This document shows, piece after piece, positions 44,818 through 54,000 of a stretch of 64,000 nt of DNA. Below the pieces are notes generated by a model. That model had not been told where the DNA came from. It made no database searches and saw nothing but the letters and a program-made list of their open reading frames with translations. Source of the stretch: Paraburkholderia silvatlantica (GTDB lineage: Bacteria > Pseudomonadota > Gammaproteobacteria > Burkholderiales > Burkholderiaceae); assembly GCF_003096715.1 (NCBI RefSeq), contig NZ_QEOL01000004.1, positions 1 to 64,000 of the forward strand, read 5' to 3'. The stretch's first letter is position 1, and each line of letters begins with the position of its first letter. The position numbers and the translations under genes are program-made.

Positions 44818-46221
44818 ATGGCACAACGTTTCGATGCGATCGTGATCGGCACGGGGCAGAGCGGCCCGCCTCTGGCGGTGCGGCTTGGCAAGAGCGGCCG
44901 CAAGACCGCCGTGATCGAGCGCGCGTCATTCGGCGGGACCTGCGTGAACGTGGGCTGCACGCCGACCAAGGCCTATGTCGCCTGCGCGCGTGCAGCCCAC
45001 GTCGCACGCCATGCGGCGGATTTCGGCGTGCAAATCGGCAGGGGCGCGCAGCCCGGCGACGTGCGCGTCGACCTCGCGGTCGTGAAGGCGCGCAAGGATC
45101 GCATCATCGGGGCGTCGCGCGATGGTGTCGAGCAGTGGCTGCGCCATGCGCCCAACGTCAGCGTGTTCAAGGGGCACGCGCGCTTCATGGGTGCACACAC
45201 GGTGCGCGTGGCTGCGCACGACGGCGCGCAGATCGATCTCGAAGCGCCCGAGATCTTCATCAACACGGGCACGCGCGCGCAGATTCCTGCCATTCCCGGC
45301 ATCGATACGATTCGCTACGAAACCAACTCGACGCTGCTTGCACTGGAGCAACTGCCCGAGCATCTGGCCATCTGCGGCGGCAGCTACGTCGCGCTCGAAT
45401 TCGCGCAGATGTTCCGCCGCTTCGGCAGCCGCGTGACGGTGCTCGTGCGCGGGCGGCGCGTGCTCGCGCGCGAGGACGAGGATGATTCGCGCGCGGTACA
45501 GGAGGTGCTCGCCCGTGAAGGCGTGGACTTCCGCTTCGGCGCAGAGCCTCGCAGCGTCGCACCGCTGGATGGCCAGGCGGGCGTGCGCGTCGCGCTCGAC
45601 AGCGGTCCGCTCGACGTTTCGCATCTGCTTTTCGCGACCGGGCGCCTGCCGAACACGGACGATCTGGGGCTGGACGCGGCGGGCATCGAGCGCGACGCCC
45701 ACGGGCTCATCGCCGTGGACGGCCAGTTGCGCACGCGCGTAGAGGGCGTCTGGGCGCTCGGCGACGTGAATGGCCGCGGCGCTTTCACGCACACGTCATA
45801 CGACGACTTTCAGATCGTCGCGGCGAATCTGCTGGACGGCAAAGTGCGCAGCGCCGACACGCGCATTCCCGCCTACGCGGTGTACGTCGACCCGCCGCTT
45901 GCGCGCGTCGGCATGAGCGAGCGCGAAGTGCGCGAGCGGGGCAAACCCGCGCTCATCGCCACGATGCCGATGTCGCGCGTGGGCCGCGCGCGCGAACGCG
46001 GCGAGACGGACGGCTTCATGAAGGCGCTGGTGGACCCGCAGACGCAGCGTATTCTCGGTGCGGCGATCTTCGGCATCGAGGGGGACGAGGCGATCCACAC
46101 GTTCATCGACACGATGACGGCCGACGCGCCCTATACGACGCTGCAATACGCGATGCACGTCCACCCGACCGTGAGCGAGCTCGTGCCGACCTTGCTCGAC
46201 GGCCTGAAACCGCTCGAATGA
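44818..46221 (+). CDS. Mercuric-reductase-like FAD/NAD(P) disulphide oxidoreductase
   Basis: This 467-residue class I flavoprotein has the FAD motif IVIGTGQSGPPLAV, the redox-active disulphide GGTCVNVGCTPTK (C45 and C50 region), the NAD(P) Rossmann motif ICGGSYVALEFAQMFRRFG, a second FAD motif VEGVWALGDVNGRGAF, and the C-terminal dimer interface with the acid-base pair HVHPTVSE. It lacks the N-terminal heavy-metal domain and C-terminal Cys pair of true MerA, so it is not a proven mercuric reductase. AAAGGAG precedes the ATG. A cupin and a phosphoesterase gene follow closely. Confidence 0.9.
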   Translation: MAQRFDAIVIGTGQSGPPLAVRLGKSGRKTAVIERASFGGTCVNVGCTPTKAYVACARAAHVARHAADFGVQIGRGAQPGDVRVDLAVVKARKDRIIGASRDGVEQWLRHAPNVSVFKGHARFMGAHTVRVAAHDGAQIDLEAPEIFINTGTRAQIPAIPGIDTIRYETNSTLLALEQLPEHLAICGGSYVALEFAQMFRRFGSRVTVLVRGRRVLAREDEDDSRAVQEVLAREGVDFRFGAEPRSVAPLDGQAGVRVALDSGPLDVSHLLFATGRLPNTDDLGLDAAGIERDAHGLIAVDGQLRTRVEGVWALGDVNGRGAFTHTSYDDFQIVAANLLDGKVRSADTRIPAYAVYVDPPLARVGMSEREVRERGKPALIATMPMSRVGRARERGETDGFMKALVDPQTQRILGAAIFGIEGDEAIHTFIDTMTADAPYTTLQYAMHVHPTVSELVPTLLDGLKPLE

Positions 46222-46230
46222 GTGCACCAC

Positions 46231-46605
46231 ATGAACGAACCGAACACCGCCGCATTCGGCAATCTCTTCGCAGGCATTAACCGCGACGCCAGTGAAGAGC
46301 GCTTCGATACGCTCGTTTCGCGCGACGGGCTGCTGATCGAGCGCATCGTCTCCACGGGCCAGGCGAGCCCGCCGGGTTTCTGGTACGACGACGCGCGCGA
46401 AGAGTGGGTAGTGCTTCTTGCCGGCGCGGCGACGCTGGAATTCGAGGACACGGCGGCGCCGCCGCGACGCCTGCTGCCCGGCGACCATGTGCACATTCCG
46501 GCGCACTGCCGTCATCGCGTGTCGTGGACCGATCCGACCGTGCCGAGCGTGTGGCTCGCGGTGCATATCGGCGCAGCGCCCGCCGAGGGCGACAGCGAAG
46601 CATGA
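46231..46605 (+). CDS. Cupin-domain protein
   Basis: The 124-residue protein shows the cupin fold: WYDDAREEWVVLLAGAATLE holds the first motif (E at the metal position) and PGDHVHIPAHCRHRVSW the second with its His ligands. Similar proteins in proteobacteria are small metal-dependent cupins of unassigned role. It begins 9 bases after the flavoprotein stop, so the two are probably co-transcribed. ATG 46231 was chosen over one 9 bases upstream. Confidence 0.85.
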   Translation: MNEPNTAAFGNLFAGINRDASEERFDTLVSRDGLLIERIVSTGQASPPGFWYDDAREEWVVLLAGAATLEFEDTAAPPRRLLPGDHVHIPAHCRHRVSWTDPTVPSVWLAVHIGAAPAEGDSEA

Positions 46606-46646
46606 GCGCGGCGATAATCGGCAGGAGTCAACCGAAACGCCACCTC

Positions 46647-47126
46647 ATGTCCGCGAAACATCCGCTACGTATCGCACTGGTTGCCGACACGCACAACCTG
46701 TTGCGTCCGGAGTTGCTCGCCTTCGTCGAGGGCGCGGATGCCATCGTGCATGCGGGCGACATCTGCGAAAAGCGCGTGCTCGACACGCTCGCGGCCATCG
46801 CGCCGCTCACTGCCGTGCGCGGCAACAACGATCACGGCGCGTGGGCCGACGCGTTGCCGGTGCAGACCACGGTCGCGCTGGGTGGGGTCCGGCTTGCGGT
46901 GGTTCACGAACTGCCCGGCCTGCAGGGCGATCCCGCAGCCGACGGCATGGCTGCGGTCGTGAGCGGACATTCGCACAAGCCCGCCCTCGAAACGCGTGAA
47001 GGCGTGCTGTACGTGAACCCCGGCAGCGCGGGGCCGCGCCGCTTCAGGTTGCCGATCTCGGCGGCGATGCTGACGATCGGCAGCCATGGCGCACTGGACG
47101 TCGAGCACGTCAATCTCGTCGAATAG
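46647..47126 (+). CDS. YfcE/MJ0936-type metallophosphoesterase
   Basis: This 159-residue calcineurin-fold hydrolase has the motifs VADTHNL, HAGDICE, VRGNND, and GHSHKPALE, then VNPGSAGPRRF. This is the short YfcE subfamily of phosphodiesterases with broad in vitro activity. An ATG at 46602 in the same frame would add 15 residues without conservation. It is the third gene of the probable flavoprotein-cupin unit. Confidence 0.9.
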   Translation: MSAKHPLRIALVADTHNLLRPELLAFVEGADAIVHAGDICEKRVLDTLAAIAPLTAVRGNNDHGAWADALPVQTTVALGGVRLAVVHELPGLQGDPAADGMAAVVSGHSHKPALETREGVLYVNPGSAGPRRFRLPISAAMLTIGSHGALDVEHVNLVE

Positions 47127-47143
47127 CGTAAGTGAGCGCGCAA

Positions 47144-47169
47144 GAAAAAAGGCCAGCACGAAGCTGGCC
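47144..47169 (-). terminator. Terminator of the ProP-like gene
   Basis: On the minus strand GGCCAGC-TTCGT-GCTGGCC (47151-47169) is followed by T6. It lies just beyond the symporter stop. Confidence 0.85.
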
Positions 47170-47193
47170 TCCTGGCATTTCAGTGGCGCCGTA

Positions 47194-48660
47194 TCAGGCG
47201 CGCACGGCATTGGCGACGGCGTATTCCTCGTCGAGTTCGCGCGCGAGACGCACGCCGCGCAGCACCGCATGCGCTTCCGCCCTGGTGCTCACGCTCGGCG
47301 CCGAGCCCGGCAGCGGCCGGCGCGCCGTTTCATGCAGCGCCAGTACCGAGACGATGCCGATCGCCGCCGCGCCCATCAGGTAGTACGCGGGCATCATGAG
47401 GTTCTGCGTGTGCTCGACGAGCCATGCCGCCACGAGCGGCGTGGTGCCGCCGAACAGCGACACCGACACGTTGAAGCCGATGGCGAGCGCGCCATAGCGG
47501 ATCGCGGTCGGGAACAGCGCCGGCAGCGCCGAGGGCATCACGCCCGTGAAGCACGAGAGCAGCGCGCCGAGAATCAGGAGACCGAAAAACACCGGCACGA
47601 GCGCGCCCGTCTGGATCAGCGTGAGCGACGGGATCGACAGCAGGATCAGGCCCACGCAGCCCGCGAGCATCACCGGCTTGCGGCCCACGGCGTCGGAGAG
47701 GCGGCCGAACGCGAGCGTCATCGGCATCATCAGCACCATCACGATCAGCACGAGGAAGAGGCCGTGCGTCTCGTTGAAGTGCAGCGTCGCCGAGAGGTAG
47801 CTCGGCAGGTACGACAGCGCCATGTAGTCGGTCACGTTGAAGATCAGCACGAGACCCACGCACAGCAGGAACGGGCGCAGATGCTGTGTCAGCAGCGAAT
47901 GCAGCGTGAGCTTCGGGCGCGTGTGCTCTTCGGCTTCGCGCAGCGCCGCTTCGCGCTTGAACGCGGGCGTTTCCTCGAGCTTCATGCGGATATAGAGGCC
48001 CACGAGGCCGAGCGGACCCGCGATCATGAACGGCACGCGCCAGCCCCAGTCGAGCAGTTGCTGGTGCGAGAGCACGGCGGTCAGCACGGCGACCGTGCCC
48101 GCGCCGAACACGTAACCGATCAGCGTGCCGAACTCGAGGAAGCTGCCCATGAAGCCGCGGCGCTTGTCGGTGGCGAATTCGGCGATGAAGGTCGCAGCGC
48201 CGCCGTATTCGCCGCCGGTCGAGAAACCCTGAACGAGGCGCGCCACGAGCAGCAGCGCCGGCGCGGCAATGCCGATCGACTGGTACGAGGGAATCAGGCC
48301 GATGGCGAAGGTGCCGCAGGCCATCATGATCATCGTCATCGCGAGCACGCGCTGGCGGCCGATGCGGTCGCCGAGCGGCCCGAACACCATCCCGCCGATC
48401 GGGCGCACGAGGAACGCGGCCGCGAACGTGCCGAACGTGGCGATGAGCTGCGCCGACGGGCTGCTCGACGGGAAGAACACCTGGCCGAGCGTGACGGCGA
48501 TGTAGCTGTACACGCCGAAGTCGAACCATTCCATGGCGTTGCCGAGCGCCATGGCGCCGACGGCGCGTTTGAGGAGGCGGTTGTCGACGATCGTGATGTC
48601 GTCGAGGGTGAGGTCGGTCTGGGCCGACGCGCCGGAAGTGGAAGCGGTCAAGGTCTGCAT
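47194..48660 (-). CDS. MHS-family MFS symporter (ProP-like)
   Basis: This 488-residue protein has twelve helices and hallmark MHS sequences: GNAMEWFDFGVYSYIAVTLG, LVRPIGGMVFGPLGDRIGRQ, and QGFSTGGEYGGAATF. ProP carries proline and betaine with protons under osmotic stress; related MHS members carry citrate, shikimate or ketoglutarate. The C-terminal coiled coil of E. coli ProP is not obvious, so osmosensing is uncertain. ATG 48660 has GGAG directly in front with almost no spacing, so initiation may be weak. Confidence 0.88.
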   Translation of the reverse strand: MQTLTASTSGASAQTDLTLDDITIVDNRLLKRAVGAMALGNAMEWFDFGVYSYIAVTLGQVFFPSSSPSAQLIATFGTFAAAFLVRPIGGMVFGPLGDRIGRQRVLAMTMIMMACGTFAIGLIPSYQSIGIAAPALLLVARLVQGFSTGGEYGGAATFIAEFATDKRRGFMGSFLEFGTLIGYVFGAGTVAVLTAVLSHQQLLDWGWRVPFMIAGPLGLVGLYIRMKLEETPAFKREAALREAEEHTRPKLTLHSLLTQHLRPFLLCVGLVLIFNVTDYMALSYLPSYLSATLHFNETHGLFLVLIVMVLMMPMTLAFGRLSDAVGRKPVMLAGCVGLILLSIPSLTLIQTGALVPVFFGLLILGALLSCFTGVMPSALPALFPTAIRYGALAIGFNVSVSLFGGTTPLVAAWLVEHTQNLMMPAYYLMGAAAIGIVSVLALHETARRPLPGSAPSVSTRAEAHAVLRGVRLARELDEEYAVANAVRA

Positions 48661-49228
48661 CTCCAATGACTGCGACGAACCCACGAGGGCCCGCCACGGT
48701 TGCCGGAGAGTACCGTTTCGCGATAGCGGCGACATTTCGTGCACGGCACGCCACGTGACGTCAGAGACGAGGGCGGGGCCGATGCTGCGTCGCGCAAGGC
48801 GAGCGGCGCACGAAAGCAAAGCTGAAGTGTCGCGAAACGACACTCGGACAAATTGTGTTTAACGTTGCGCCTGCGTGGCCGTGGATGGGGGGCAGGGCGC
48901 GTGAGGACGCCGGACCGGCACGAGGTGCCTTGGGGTTGCCTGGTCTGAGCGCCGCTGAAACGAAAAAGAAGCCCGCGTGGCGGAGCGTTCCTTTTGTCAT
49001 ATGCGCATTCGGCATGATGGCGTCTTGGGGCGCCGTGCCAAATGCGATTGATGGCAATTGATGGCTAATGCCTGTTGAACGAGGCCACATGTTAGCACGA
49101 TAACGGAAGATCGCGCAAACCCCGGTATCTGCGGGGATTCGGGGCGCGGGCCGGAAGCCCCGTGTGGCGGGGGATTGCGCGGTTTCGATAGGACCGTTTC
49201 CGCGGCCCGGAAAACGCATGAAGCGCAT
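48661..49228. other. Gene-free stretch between two minus-strand units
   Basis: No supported gene, RNA or repeat was seen. It holds the promoter of the ProP-like gene near its left end. Confidence 0.35.
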
Positions 49229-49252
49229 AAAAAAACCGCGCCAGGGGCGCGG
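49229..49252 (-). terminator. Terminator of the argA-yggX unit
   Basis: CCGCGCC (49236-49242) and GGCGCGG (49246-49252) form a 7-bp GC stem; on the minus strand it is followed by T7. It lies 67 bases beyond the yggX stop. Confidence 0.85.
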
Positions 49253-49318
49253 TTTTGCGAGGGATTGCGCGGTGCTTTTTGCCTGCCAGTGGCAGATCCC
49301 GGCGCGCAACGTACGGCT

Positions 49319-49594
49319 TTAGCCTTCGGTCGGCGGCACGTAGCCCGACGCCTGGTCGGCGCCTTCGCCGAAGAAGAACTTTTCCGTCTGCTTCATCAGG
49401 TACTGGCGCGCGCGCGGATCGGCCATGTTCAGGCGGTTTTCGTTGATCAGCATGGTTTGCTGCTTGAGCCACTGCTGCCACGCTTCCTTTGAGACGTTTT
49501 CATAAATGCGCTTGCCGAGATCGCCCGGCAGCGGCGGAAAGTCGAGTCCCTCGGCTTCCTTGCCGAGCTTCGCGCATTGGATCATACGGGCCAT
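49319..49594 (-). CDS. yggX: Fe(II)/Fe-S trafficking protein YggX
   Basis: The 91-residue protein has the YggX signature [20 protein letters not shown] (single conserved Cys7) and the helix [19 protein letters not shown]. YggX protects Fe-S clusters from oxidation and helps iron supply. It follows argA by 43 bases on the same strand and ends before a strong terminator. Confidence 0.97.
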   Translation of the reverse strand: MARMIQCAKLGKEAEGLDFPPLPGDLGKRIYENVSKEAWQQWLKQQTMLINENRLNMADPRARQYLMKQTEKFFFGEGADQASGYVPPTEG

Positions 49595-49637
49595 GCTGTG
49601 CTTCTCCTGTAGTCGTATGTGAGGTGGGCGGCGCCGC

Positions 49638-51029
49638 TCAGAGCTGTTTCATCAGCACGAGCGATTTGCGCTGCCAGTTATAGAGGCGGCGGCGGTCTTC
49701 GGGCAGGTCGTCCACCGTTGCCTTGACGAAGCCGCGCTTCAGGAACCAGTGTTCGGTGCGGGTGGTGAGCACGAAAATGCGTGTGAGGCCGCGTGCCCGT
49801 GCGCGCTGCTCGATGCGGCGCAAGAGGCGTTCGCCGTCGCCGGAGCCCTGCGCTTCGGGCGAGACCGTGAGGCACGCCATTTCGCCGATGCGCTCCTGCG
49901 AATACGCGTACAGCGCCGCGCAGCCGAACAGCACGCCATCGTGCTCGATCACCGAGAAGTGATCGATGTCGCGCTCGATCTGGTGACGCCCTCGCCGCAC
50001 GAGCGTGCCGTCGGTTTCGAGCGGCTCGATCAGCGTGAGAATGCCGCCGACGTCGTCAGGCGTGGCTTCGCGCAGGCTTTCCAGATTCTCGTACGAGATC
50101 ATGGTGCCCACGCCGTCGTGCAGGAACAGTTCGAGCAGCACGCTGCCGTCGAGCGCGTAGGGAATGATGTGCGCGCGGCCCACGCCGCCGCGGCAGGCGC
50201 GAATGGAGTGCTTCAGATAGAAGCCCTCGTCGCCGAGCACCGTGCCGCCTTCCTGCAGCTTGTAGGCGTCGTCGAGCGACATTTCGCGGATCAGCTCGCC
50301 TTCCTCGTCGATCAGACCCTGCGTTTCCGTGAGGAAAATGATCTTGTCGGCGCGCAGTGCAATGGCCGCCGCCGAGGCAACGTCTTCCATCGACAGATTG
50401 AACGCTTCGCCCGTGGGCGAAAAACCGAGCGGCGAGAGTAGCACGAGCTTGCGGCTCGCGAGCGAGTGGCGGATCGAATCGGCGTCGATCTTGCGCACGA
50501 CGCCCGTGTGCTGGAAGTCCACGCCGTCGAGAATGCCGACCGGCCGCGCCGTCACGAAGTTGCCCGACACCACGCTGATATGCGCGTGCGCCATCGGCGT
50601 GTTCGGCAGACCCTGGCTGATCGCGGCCTCGATATCGAGGCGCACTTCACCGGCCGCTTCCTTCGCCGATTCGAGCGCGCGGGCATTGGTGATGCGCATG
50701 CCGTGCGAGAACTCGGACTCGACGCCGTGCAGGCTCATCTGCTCTTCGACCTGCGGGCGCGAACCGTGCACGAGCACGATCTGGATGCCCATGGCCTGCA
50801 GGAGCGCGATGTCGGCGACGAGCGCGTTGAGCAGGTTCTGGTGCACGACCTCGCCGCCGAAACCGACGACGAAAGTCTTGCCCTGGAACGCGTGGATGTA
50901 GGGCGCGACCGATCGCATCCAGTCGACGAACTGCGCGTGCTGCGCCATGAGCTGCGAGTTGGAATCCGCAGCGGCGGCGGAGGCCGGCGCGCTGGCGGTG
51001 GCGGGGGCGAGGTCGGTTTGGGAATTCAT
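49638..51029 (-). CDS. argA: N-acetylglutamate synthase
   Basis: The enzyme makes N-acetylglutamate from acetyl-CoA and glutamate, the first step of arginine synthesis. The 463-residue protein has an N-terminal amino-acid-kinase-like domain ([34 protein letters not shown]) and a C-terminal GNAT domain (about 310-463; [19 protein letters not shown] is the acetyl-CoA loop). The kinase-like part normally mediates arginine feedback. A Ser/Ala-rich N-terminal stretch of about 25 residues precedes the conserved part. Its start is only 23 bases from the divergent hrpA start, an unusually tight arrangement. Confidence 0.96.
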   Translation of the reverse strand: MNSQTDLAPATASAPASAAAADSNSQLMAQHAQFVDWMRSVAPYIHAFQGKTFVVGFGGEVVHQNLLNALVADIALLQAMGIQIVLVHGSRPQVEEQMSLHGVESEFSHGMRITNARALESAKEAAGEVRLDIEAAISQGLPNTPMAHAHISVVSGNFVTARPVGILDGVDFQHTGVVRKIDADSIRHSLASRKLVLLSPLGFSPTGEAFNLSMEDVASAAAIALRADKIIFLTETQGLIDEEGELIREMSLDDAYKLQEGGTVLGDEGFYLKHSIRACRGGVGRAHIIPYALDGSVLLELFLHDGVGTMISYENLESLREATPDDVGGILTLIEPLETDGTLVRRGRHQIERDIDHFSVIEHDGVLFGCAALYAYSQERIGEMACLTVSPEAQGSGDGERLLRRIEQRARARGLTRIFVLTTRTEHWFLKRGFVKATVDDLPEDRRRLYNWQRKSLVLMKQL

Positions 51030-51038
51030 GCCCGGGAT

Positions 51039-51044
51039 TATAAT
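51039..51044 (+). promoter_or_regulatory. Consensus -10 box TATAAT directly before hrpA
   Basis: A perfect TATAAT lies 8 bases before the hrpA ATG (51053). A weak -35-like TTGGGA is at 51018-51023, giving a 15-base spacer. Transcription from it would start at or next to the ATG and give a leaderless hrpA mRNA. The site overlaps the argA translation start region. Confidence 0.5.
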
Positions 51045-51052
51045 GCGCCCCC

Positions 51053-54000
51053 ATGTCGAATGTACCCAAAAGACCTGCCTCGGCGCAGGGCAGCAACACC
51101 CCGGCCGGGAAGCAAACAGCGCAGGACGGCGCGAAAGCGAAGCGCGCGTCGCAGAAGTATGGCGGCGGGCAAAAACTCGCGTCGTCGGACAAGCTTGCCG
51201 CGCTCGCGGGCGCCGGGGCGCCGGGCGGCGCGCGCGCGCAGGACAAGCGCGCGGCGCAGACACAACCGCAGACACAACCGCAGACGCAACCGCAGACACA
51301 ACCGCAGACACAACCGCAGACGCAACCGCAGACACAACCGCAGACACAACCGCAGACGCAACCGCAGACACAACCGCAGACACAACCGCAGACACAACCG
51401 CAGACACAACCGCAGACGCAACCGCAGACGCAACCGCAGACGCAGACACAACCGCAGACGCCGCCACGTGCACAGCAGCCTGCGAAGCAGGCGAAAGCGC
51501 AGAATCAGCCGCGGCCCACGAAGCCGAATATCGAACATGCACCGCGCGCCGAACGCGGGGAACGTCCGCCGCGCGCGCCGCGCACGAACGTCGAGCCGAA
51601 CAAGGTCCCGCCCATCACGTTCCCCGAAGCGCTGCCGGTCTCCGGCCGCCGCGAAGAGATCGCGCGTGCGATCGCGCAGAATCAGGTCGTGATCGTGAGC
51701 GGCGAAACGGGCTCGGGCAAGACCACGCAGTTGCCGAAGATCGCGCTCGCGCTGGGCCGCGGCCTCGGCGCGGGCGGCACGGGCCTGATCGGCCATACGC
51801 AGCCGCGCCGGATTGCGGCTTCGGCCACGGCGCGGCGCATTGCCGACGAACTCAATACGCCGTTCGGCGAAGTGGTCGGCTACAAGGTGCGCTTTACCGA
51901 CAATCTCTCGCCGGGCGCCTCGGTCAAGCTCATGACCGACGGCATTTTGCTCGCGGAGACGCAAACCGATCCGCTGCTCAAGGCCTACGACACGATCATC
52001 ATCGACGAGGCGCACGAGCGCAGCCTGAACATCGACTTCCTGCTCGGCTATCTGAAGGAGATTCTGCCGCGCCGGCCCGATCTCAAGCTGATCGTGACGT
52101 CGGCGACCATCGACGCCGATCGCTTCGCGCGCCACTTCGGCAGCGAGGCAAAGCCCGCGCCCGTGATCGAGGTGAGCGGGCGGCTTTACCCCGTCGAGGT
52201 GCGCTATCGCCCGGTGCAGGAAGACAGCCCGGCGGTGAAGAACGCCCAGGGCACGACGGGCCGCGAAAAAGGCGCGAAGTCGCAACGCGACACGGATCGC
52301 GACCTGATGGAAGCCATCGTCGATGCGGTCGACGAACTCTGCCGCGAAGGCTCTGGCGACGTGCTCGTATTCCTGCCCGGCGAGCGCGAGATTCGCGACG
52401 CTGCGCAAGCGCTGCGCAAGCACCATCCGCCGCACACGGAAATCCTGCCGCTGTTCGCGCGGCTTTCCGCGCAGGAGCAGGAGCGCGTATTCAAGCCGTC
52501 CAACGCACGCCGCATCGTGCTCGCGACCAATGTGGCCGAAACGTCGCTCACGGTGCCGGGCATCCGCTACGTGGTCGATACGGGCCTCGCGCGCGTGAAG
52601 CGTTATTCGTATCGCAACAAGGTCGAGCAATTACAGATCGAGCCGATTGCGCAGGCGGCGGCGAACCAGCGCGCCGGCCGTTGCGGGCGCGTCGCGGACG
52701 GCATCTGCATCCGGCTTTACGAGGAAGCGGATTTCATCGCGCGGCCGCGCTTCTCCGATCCGGAAATCCTGCGCTCGTCGCTCGCCGCCGTGATTCTGCG
52801 CATGAAGTCGCTGCATCTCACGGCGATCGAGACGTTCCCGTTTATCGAGCCGCCGCCGGGCCGCGCGATCGCCGACGGCTATCAACTGCTCAACGAACTC
52901 GGCGCCGTGGACGACGACAACGCGCTCACGCCGCTCGGCCGCGAACTCGCGCGCCTGCCGCTCGATCCGCGCGTGGGCCGCATGATTCTCGGCGCACGCG
53001 ACGAGCAGGCGCTGCGCGAAGTGCTCATCATCGCGAGCGCGCTTTCGGTGCAGGATCCGCGCGACCGGCCGATCGAGGCACAGGAGCAGGCGGACCAGGC
53101 GCATCGCCGTTTTGCCGACGAACGCTCCGAGTTTCTCCAGTGGCTCAAGATCTGGGCCTGGTTCGAAGAGGCCGTCGCGCACAAGAAGTCCAACCGGCAA
53201 CTGCTGGATGCATGCCGCGCGAATTTTCTGTCGCACTTGCGTCTGCGCGAATGGCGCGACGTGCATTCCCAATTGCTGACGGTGGTGCGCGAGCATGGCT
53301 GGCGCATCAACGAAGCCGACGCGACCTACGAGCAGATCCATCACGCGCTGCTCACGGGCCTGCTCGGCAATATCGGCCTGAAGGCCGACGACGAGCCGCA
53401 TTACCTCGGCGCGCGCGGCATCAAGTTCCACCTGTGGCCGGGCTCGGCGCTCGTGAAGAAGGCGGGGCGCTGGGTCGTGGCCGCGGAGCTCGTCGAAACG
53501 AGCCGCCTCTACGCGCGCTGTATCGCGAAGATCGAGCCCGAGTGGCTCGAAAAGGTGGGCGCCCATTTGCTGAAGAAGTCGCTCTCCGAGCCGCATTGGG
53601 AAAAGCGCGCGGCGCAGGTGAGCGCGTTCGAGCGCGGGGTGCTGTATGGCCTGCCGGTGTATCAGCGCCGGCGCGTGGCGTTCGGCAAGCAGGACCCGGC
53701 GCGTGCGCGCGAACTCTTCATTCGCGGCGCGCTGGTGGAAGGCGAATTCGACACGAAGCTCGCGTTCTTCGCGCACAACCGCAAGCTGCTCGCCGATATC
53801 GAGCAGCTGGAGCACAAGTCGCGCCGTCAGGACGTGCTGGTGGACGACGAGCTGATCTACGGCTTCTACGATCAGGCGATTCCCGAAGGCATCTACTCGG
53901 GCGCGTCGTTCGAACGCTGGTATCGCGACGAGGTGCGCAAGGGCGGACAGCCCGAGGACAAGCTGCGTCTCTTGTACCTCTCTCGCGACGACCTGATGCG

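Noticed and set aside
44818..46221. Mercury-resistance operon
   Set aside because: The flavoprotein lacks the N-terminal metal-binding domain and C-terminal Cys pair of MerA, and no merR, merT or merP is nearby.
51260..51457. CRISPR array or intergenic minisatellite
   Set aside because: The 12-bp units have no spacers and are in frame inside hrpA, differing only by silent changes.
49638..51542. A 634-residue argA product reading through the hrpA repeat region
   Set aside because: The Val/Ser/Ala-rich extension is the antisense of the hrpA repeat; ArgA proteins start near 51029.
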